DNA from: Lithospermum erythrorhizon | Taxonomy: Eukaryota > Streptophyta > Magnoliopsida > Boraginales > Boraginaceae | NCBI GenBank assembly: GCA_019722365.1 | Contig: JADFUC010000085.1 | Coordinates: 186,001-250,000 of the forward strand | Direction: 5' to 3' | Length of the DNA: 64,000 bases | In this document: one piece after another, positions 57,458 to 64,000 of the stretch | Numbering within the stretch: the first letter of the stretch is position 1 | How the letters are laid out: each line of letters opens with the position of its first letter | The notes under the pieces: generated by a model | Databases searched by the model: none | Told to the model about the DNA's origin: nothing | The model's input: only the letters and a program-made list of their open reading frames with translations | Translations under genes and position numbers: made by a program

Positions 57458-60044
57458 CTAAGGGCATTTGGGCCTGCCTCCATGGGTTTTCCAATTTGTG
57501 TAACAAGGTCCACATTTTTCTTTGTTCCCATATTGCCCTGGTGGTACACATTTGCACTTGTTGCAGCAAGTCAAACATGCCCTTGTGCATATATTCTTCC
57601 TGGAATTCTTCTTACACCTCTCCAAACATAGTGGAATGCACTCTGCAAATGAATCAAGAACACCCCTCTAAGTCAAATGATAAAGTTAATTGTAAATTTG
57701 ATCCTAATAAATATAATCGAGTTGTCATTTGGTTATTATACTTAGTAAGAGTTGCAGATTTACTATATTAACTAGTATAAATCGTAATTGAGACAAAATT
57801 GACAACTTTATCAAAATAGTCGACGTGAACTCAATAGTATGGCGACGTGTGATTATTTACATAAAATAGATTTAAGTTTTACTTTTTGTTAAAGAACATT
57901 CTGTGCTTTATTTAACTTTTATACTAATTCTTCTAGCTATCTTTGGTTATAAATTTTACATATTAAGTGATTTGTAATATTATCCCAATAATCTTTCTTG
58001 CATTTGTTAATTTTTTTTTAAAACTCTCAAATTATCAAGATACAAAAATACTGACAAAAGAAAGATAATGGAGTAAAAATACCTGTTCTTTTTGGAGGAG
58101 GCGGTGGAACTTTTGGGCTGGTTGGTGGAGGAGGAGGTGAGTACTTGAATGGAGGGGGTGGAGCTTTCTTGAATGGTGGAGGAGGGGGTGGTAGTGACTT
58201 ATGAATTGGTGGAGGGGGAGGAGGTGTTTGTTTCTTGGGAGGGGGTGGAGGTGGTTTCTTGGAAAATGGTGGTGGAGGTGGGAACTTCACCACTTGAGGG
58301 GGCGGAGAAGGTGGTGTTTTGAGTGGTGGACGAGGATATGGAAGAATTGGTCTCTTGTATTCCTGATGTGGTGGTGACAAACTTAATTCATGAATTCCAA
58401 CAACCTAAACAAAAAAATGACTCAGCAAATTCAATAAATTAACATTGTGTAGTTTTTAAATGGTTTATAGCTCATTTTGGGGTGATATCATCCACACTAA
58501 TAAGTAATAACCCAATAAATGTCACTTGATTGCACAAAAAATTCAAACATTCACCTCTTTATTGTTAAATCTTGAAATTTAATTTGTTTTGTTTGTCTAG
58601 TAGTTTACATATATATCCCTTAATTACTACAACTAAATAAATAATTCAGCGATTACATATAATCTCAAGTTCTCAACACTTTAAACAAATGGAAAGATAT
58701 TAAACGAGATGGTAGAAATGTAGATATACCAAGTACGATTACTATAATTATTAACATCTGATATTTTTTACAAGAATAATAGTCAACTTTGTTTCCGGAC
58801 ATGCACAATTGCACAAAGGACCATATATATGAGTACGTAATTTCTTTTTTGGAAGAATATTTCAGTACCGAGGCTTGGGGAAAAGAACATGTGAAACATT
58901 TATTATAAGAAATTAACTATGTATACGATGGTACAAAGAGAACAGGGTAAGCACATGAGATGTTTTGTGGCCTTTTAGGTAAAAGAATTAATGGTAAAAT
59001 AAATCTTAGAAATTTAAGCATTTAAATAGTCTTTGACATTTAAGCTTTTTTAAATAGGTCTGAGATGATTTTTGACAATTTGAGAAAAAAAATTTGTGCT
59101 GCTTCTGGTTTAATAGGTAGCACAGAGCAAAATAAAAATTATATATATTTACATGATTAAATTTAAAATAACAAACACTTTGTTTGAAGGTTGAAATGAA
59201 AAGAATCTTTGACAAATGCTCTAGTTTAAGTGATCAGGTAAGTATTTATTTATTTTAAAATGACCCATAATGTAATATATATATATATATATATATTTTC
59301 CTATTTTGCTGAATTCTTAAAGTAAATTCGAATTGCTTAAAAGTTTAAAAAAATTCAAATTAATCAAAATTACTGCTCCTATATATTTGAGAATGTTAAA
59401 ATATTAAGTCTTTTATTTAAAATATTTTTGGATTCAGTCTTTGTATAAAATTAGAGCCTAAAAAAACTAAAGTTAAAGAAGTGTTGAACTTGTAAGTCCC
59501 GTTTTCAAAAGCTAGTAAATGACATTTTAATTAAAATGTAAGTTTCATAAAGGTTAATCGTAAAATAACATATCATTGTGAAGTAATAAGAGAGGTGATT
59601 GTGTGATACTCAATCTAGATGCATTTAATACTTTGAAAGTTCATATTACAGGAGTAGTTGGGAGCTCAAATATTATAGAGATGGTTTAGAACTCAAATAA
59701 TATTATAGGGGAGTGAATTTAAGAACTCAAAGTATATATTGTCGTTTTTAGATAGATGTTATGGAAGTTTTTTTTTTTTGGTAATTTTAAGCCTTGAAGG
59801 TGTGTAGTTAAACAAATAACAATGTTAATGAATATACTACTCCGTACTATAATTCATAGAAATTTCAGTTTGATAAAATTTAGATCACTTCAAACTGCTA
59901 CTGTTGGTAAAATAATATTAATAAAATAGAAAAACAGATTGCAAGAAATAAAAGAAAAGGAAAGAGACGTACCCTTGTGGTGATCAAAAGGAAAGATGAT
60001 AACAGAAAGAGCAAAAAGAGGTTTAAATAAAATAGAGTATGCAA
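57458..60044 (-). CDS. GASA14-like gibberellin-regulated protein with proline-rich region (start codon missing)
   Basis: Three minus-strand exons: 1 (about 60044-59973), 2 (58404-58083) and 3 (57642-57458), with clean GT-AG junctions in matching phases. Exon 1 encodes a signal-peptide core ([17 protein letters not shown]). Exon 2 encodes 107 residues of extensin-like sequence with YSPPPPP and PPPPPPKK blocks. Exon 3 encodes the GASA/Snakin domain with all 12 cysteines, from ECIPLC through [20 protein letters not shown] to the terminal PKCP. This closely resembles Arabidopsis GASA14 (At5g14920) in domain order. Family role: secreted wall peptides induced by gibberellin, linked to growth and redox control. 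Odd point: exon 1 has no ATG in any frame after the TATA box; the likely start position reads TTG (60044-60042). It may be a start-loss allele, a base error, or non-AUG initiation. Length from that TTG: 192 residues. Confidence 0.85.
59274..59297. repeat. (TA)n microsatellite in intron 1 of the GASA14-like gene
   Basis: About 12 TA units. Confidence 0.9.
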
Positions 60045-60093
60045 ATTGGTTTGATATAATGAGATATGTCAATGTTATTACATGCATATGTAG

Positions 60094-60101
60094 TATTTAT
60101 A
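60094..60101 (-). promoter_or_regulatory. TATA box of the GASA14-like gene
   Basis: TATAAATA on the minus strand, 50 bases upstream of the probable start position at 60044. Predicted transcription start is near 60065. The only in-range ATG (minus 60087-60085) lies upstream of that point and is in a different frame from the signal peptide. Confidence 0.6.
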
Positions 60102-60740
60102 GAGTTGGAGGTGTCGGCAATCCTTTTAACTTGCTACACCAACTGATATGCCTTCCATTCCAAAATTATCATAAAAAACTTTAAATAGTACTCCAAATTT
60201 ACAGTGTTACAGTTTAATGAAGGGATCCATAGAATTAAACTTAACGCAATATGTTGATCATGAGTTCATGGGATCAAAAGCAAGGCCCTTCAACCATGAG
60301 AAATCAAGTAACTGTGCTGAATCTTAGCCAAGATTGTTGGTGCACATGTGTCTCTAATTAATTTAACATTACTGAGTATCAACACATCTATCTCTATTTC
60401 TAGCAATTGTTTGTGCATTTTAGTTTATCCATTTAATTCTTTGACATGACGTTAGGCCGTCCATGGGGCCTCCTTCACAATGCAAGTTAATTTTATTTAC
60501 TTTTCCCAGTATTTTTTCTTATGTTTCTTTTATTTATTTACTTTGTGTTCAAGGCACATTTTTATTGCTCTTTTACTTGTGCACTTTTAAGAAGTACCAG
60601 TAAAGGCGTCTGATCTTAGCTGTCTGATCGATTTATAATATTTGATATATTTTTATGTTTAATTCAAATCATTCTAAAATTGTGTAAAAATTACATTCTT
60701 TTGAATTTTCTAATTAATATTTTATTTTTAAGGGATATAT
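60102..60740. other. Promoter side of the GASA14-like gene, nothing else recognised
   Basis: AT-rich; no coding frame of note. Cis-elements cannot be assigned reliably by eye. Confidence 0.35.
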
Positions 60741-61623
60741 TTTTTGACAGGGCTTGTCTAGTGGAAAAAGGTTGAGAACTCAGGGCCAACCTTGCCGATG
60801 AAAGTCTTCGTTGGAAAACGTGCTTATGAGGAAACACCATCTGAAATTTGATATCTTTGAGAGCAAGTATCGGGATCTGTTACGATGGCTTAACACTTAG
60901 CTTTTAGTTTTTGCAACCTTTTGTTTTCTTCAGGCTTTGCCAATTAGTGCAAGTGCCATTATTATGTAATACCTTTTGATCTAGTAATGTCTACACACTT
61001 TGTCTATTTTTACAATTTTTCTTTTCTTCTTATGTATCTTCTTATACATTATACTTCTTCTCTTGAGTGTTTTTATCTTCCAATGGGATATGCCCCCAAC
61101 CTGAGGTTAACTCTCTTTCTTGAGTTTTATCCTCGGGATTTGTTTCCACCGTGTTCTTTATATGGGTAGTTTATTTTCCACTTACGTGTTCTTTTATAGG
61201 TTGTAGGGATTAGTTGATCCACAGGGGTATTTATCCCTTCAGGTCAAATTCTTCAAAATTTTCTTTTCGAATGATCTTATTAGATTCGAATCCCGAGTGA
61301 TCTTATTTATTCGGGTTTCTCATTGGAGAAATAAAATGATCTTATTCATTTTTAATACCTCGAGTGATCTTATTCAACTGAGGTATATTGTCGTGGAGAA
61401 TTGGTTGTACAGGATGGTTGCATCCCCTCGGGTCAAGTTCTGTAAAGTTTTTTCTTTTCGAATGATCTTATTCAATTCGAATCCCGAGTGATCTTATTCA
61501 TTCGGGTTTCTCCTTGGAGAAATAAAATGATCTTATTCATTTTTATACCTCGGTAGTCTTATTCAACTTTCGAATTGTGATACTCGATGGAGGTGGTTGA
61601 CCTTGGGATAAAAGTTTATCATT
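60741..61623. other. Unassigned sequence with an internal tandem duplication
   Basis: Includes short T/C-rich open frames and the ~190-bp tandem repeat at 61241-61560. Could be part of a retroelement non-coding region, since the LTR copy at 61624 follows directly. Confidence 0.3.
61241..61560. repeat. Tandem duplication, ~190-bp period
   Basis: GGTCAAATTCTTCAAAATTT / GGTCAAGTTCTGTAAAGTTT, then CTTTTCGAATGATCTTATT, CGAATCCCGAGTGATCTTATT and GGAGAAATAAAATGATC recur about 190 bases apart. Within each copy, TGATCTTATTCA-type words are repeated three to four times. Confidence 0.85.
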
Positions 61624-62900
61624 TGTTGGAAAATCTATGCAACTTGTTCATAAAAACATAAACAAATGCATCTAGAATCGTTTAAATGTATATAATCGAA
61701 TTACAATAAAATAGTATATGTAAATACGTATGAAAACGAATACTTACAACGCAGCGGATGTCACCAACTTTTCTCTCCGAGAGTCTCAGATTTGAACTCC
61801 TAACGAATTGCACCACAAAAAGGATTATGCCTCCAGTTAGTCCACACCAAGAGCGGTTGAATCTCGCGATTGGATTTGCTAGAATCTTGTGAGCAATTGG
61901 ACAACAAAATCAAGCCAAAACTTGACTTGATTTTGGCTATGGAGAGGAGGAGGCGGCTATGGGGAAGAGAAAGATGATTAAGGTTTTCATCTCTTTTTTT
62001 TTCCTCCTTGCTAGGCTACTCCTATTTAACCGAATAGCTTGACTCGTTAACTATGAAACTGACTCGTTATGCCGTTAACTAATTAAATACTAGCAGTAGC
62101 CCAACAAGTAACTAATGAGCTCCATTAGTCAAACCATTAATTAATCTAACAAGTTAATTAATTGGTTTAGTTTAATTTATTTTACAACATAAATTGTAAA
62201 ACTCTCGATTAGTATCTCGTTGATTTCAATCAACTCTCAATTAGCGATCACGATTTAATTTATTAAAGCGAAATAAAACTCAATGTCATTATGCGTGTGA
62301 CCTTCTAGACTCGAGATAATAGCGGTTGTATAATAATATAATTGACCATTATTATTATTATTATGATTAATACATAATCTGCTTGATAAAACAACCGCCC
62401 GATATTATCATGAGTTCCTATTTAGTAATTTACAATTAGTATTATTAAAGACTTAGTTTGAATAATCTCGACAACTCAAACTAGTAAATGAATTGTTACA
62501 ACAATTATCGCCGCGGGCATAATTATAGAAATCAATATACATTGATTTTGACAACTTCTATTGCCGCAGGCGATTGCTACGATTCGCTTGTCAGGCGACT
62601 AACCATAAATGTGTCATGAAACACCCATGACTTTTCTTTTCAGTGAATCGACTTCGGGTACTATGGCGTCTCACCAAACCAATCGGTCACAAACTCATTG
62701 AGACCCTGAATCTTCCTTATATCAAGGATGGATAAATCCCCACATAGTATATCGATACCTACTTGTTATCTTTCAACTGTATCGCCTAACATATGCCGTT
62801 ATAGTCCCGGCAAGGCGGGCGTTTGACATAGTCAAAGCACACAACTATAACATAAGTAGTTATATACGCTGTCTAAATTGTTAAACTTAATAGTGTTAGC
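61624..62900 (-). mobile_element. Copia LTR plus 3' internal sequence, reverse orientation
   Basis: On the minus strand the LTR runs 62553-61624 (TGTCAAAATCAATG...GATTTTCCAACA, 930 bases) and shares the block order of the LTRs at 17841, 38724 and 45490. Upstream of it, 62890-62554 matches 44890-45240, the 3' non-coding region of the copia unit (including GTTTCATGACA-type and GACTATG-type blocks). No pol sequence is left in the window. Confidence 0.7.
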
Positions 62901-64000
62901 CTATATGGCGTCACTTGGGGGTGAATAAGGACTAGAGAGGTGGATTGACCTTACGCTTTTAGAGCTTATACAAACTTTAATTCAAGTTTCACCGTTAATA
63001 TGACTTTAGCAATTTGTAAAATAAATACGGAATAGGCTAAAGTAGTATTAACACCCTCAAATGAATACTTCTAGATAAAAAAGATGAAACAATAAAAGCG
63101 ATCTACTTGTCATTATGTATAATAAAATATCAAAACTCATTTTGATCGATATTAACATTAAGCTCATTCGTACATAATACGATTAAGTCCATTCATGGCT
63201 ATTGATCAATCTAGCAATCTATTAAACATACCACAATTGATACATAGATATACTAGGTGAGTTTAAGATATTCATGATAACGAAGTTTAATTATGATTTA
63301 TTCGATTAGGAATATAACAATTAAGTTCATTGATGAAATCAAACTATACGTAATCATGAATATTGAATTAAGATCAACATAGGATATTCTATTTAGCTCG
63401 ATTAAACTTGACATATCAATTTAACACAATAATTTGATTATATGCCGACATATTTAATAAGCGTATAAACTAGCATATAATAATCGAATCCTAGCAATTA
63501 GCATATATATAATATGTCTGATAAAGTAAAAGAGTAGGGAAAGAAGATCTGAGCTTCGACACGGTGTTTTCACGAGGTTTGCTAAATCTACATCCCGACA
63601 GAGCTCCTCACCTTAGACTTTCATAGAATCCATTAGATGGCTTCTTGGAGAAATGTTGGTGAAGCGAACTTGACTCATGACTCTTGGCTTCGTAACTTCT
63701 GGATTGTCGCCCCAGAACGAGGGCCTTTGAGTTTCAACTGATGAGTGAGATGCAGCTCCCTTTGCCTCGGCACTCTATGTCTCTTGGCGAGCCTTGCTTT
63801 CAACTTCTGACAGTCTCTCGATTGCAGCTTGAGTAAGCACCATGACGCCTCGGACCACCGAGCTTTCTAGTATGAAGAACAAATCCCCTGGCAATGGGAC
63901 GTCTCTTTATAGAATAGGGTGTTGTTTTATCCCAATCTAAATGCTCCTCATTGAGCTATAATAGGATTACAATTTTGCTGGTATAACTCCTTACATTAAT
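62901..64000. other. Probable LTR-element edge, unassigned
   Basis: Begins with GGCGTCACTTGGGGGTGAAT, a phrase resembling one I associate with copia-type LTR elements in plants. No gag/pol motif; the last 460 bases are less AT-rich with no clear frame. Confidence 0.3.

Noticed and set aside
57384..57590. 68-codon frame overlapping the GASA domain
   Set aside because: Wrong phase; the GASA frame with 12 conserved cysteines is the real one.
59890..60087. 65-codon frame with ATG at 60087 as the start of the GASA14-like gene
   Set aside because: It is in a different phase from the exon 2 junction and its ATG lies upstream of the predicted transcription start.
61241..61560. CRISPR-like repeat-spacer pattern
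   Set aside because: This is a eukaryotic plant sequence; the pattern is a simple tandem duplication with internal word repeats.

Overview
This is a 64 kb piece of a eukaryotic nuclear genome, almost certainly a flowering plant (eudicot). It is AT-rich, has genes with GT-AG introns and plant-specific families (class III peroxidase, GASA/Snakin, MTP12-type zinc transporter), and is full of decayed LTR retrotransposons, LINE fragments and small DNA transposons. The word ACTCCGTA / TACGGAGT recurs in non-coding DNA (near 2310, 21300, 28270, 51420 and 59840). I associate this word with repeats of Caryophyllales such as beet, spinach and quinoa relatives, but that placement is only a hint.

Four protein-coding genes are well supported. 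(1) 2522-5170, minus: an intronless MTP12/ZnT5-like zinc transporter with a large histidine-rich loop. (2) 22343-24719, plus: a six-exon secreted CREG-like protein of the FMN-binding split-barrel fold. (3) 52782-54210, minus: a two-exon class III peroxidase of the PER41/PER65 type with all catalytic and disulfide residues. (4) 57458 to about 60044, minus: a three-exon GASA14-like gene with signal peptide, extensin-like proline-rich segment and a 12-cysteine GASA domain. As assembled, the first exon of gene 4 has no ATG. Genes 3 and 4 encode wall or apoplast proteins; genes 1 and 2 concern the secretory pathway. Nothing suggests the four are co-regulated.

The rest is repeat DNA. Region 5.5-8.3 kb and 16.6-17.7 kb hold minus-strand LINE fragments. 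A dispersed repeat family lies at 9.5-10.9 plus 15.4-16.1 kb and, inverted, at 32.3-34.5 kb, with a further copy at 29.5-30.7 kb. Its copies carry a module resembling a plant snRNA/snoRNA RNA polymerase III promoter. The left copy is split by a 4.2 kb decayed copia-type element (10.9-15.1 kb). Region 25,226-27,063 is a PIF/Harbinger-like element (TAA target duplication) filled with a degenerate minisatellite of about 29 bp that switches orientation near 26.4 kb. Region 36.4-48.7 kb is a pile of copia-type LTR elements, including a 6.8 kb tandem duplication with its breakpoint inside an LTR. A fragment of the same element family lies in reverse at 61.6-62.9 kb.

The best candidates for something unusual are the fold-back minisatellite transposon, the Pol III-like promoter modules in the repeat family, and the ATG-less GASA14-like gene. 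All coordinates of decayed repeats are approximate because they were judged by eye.
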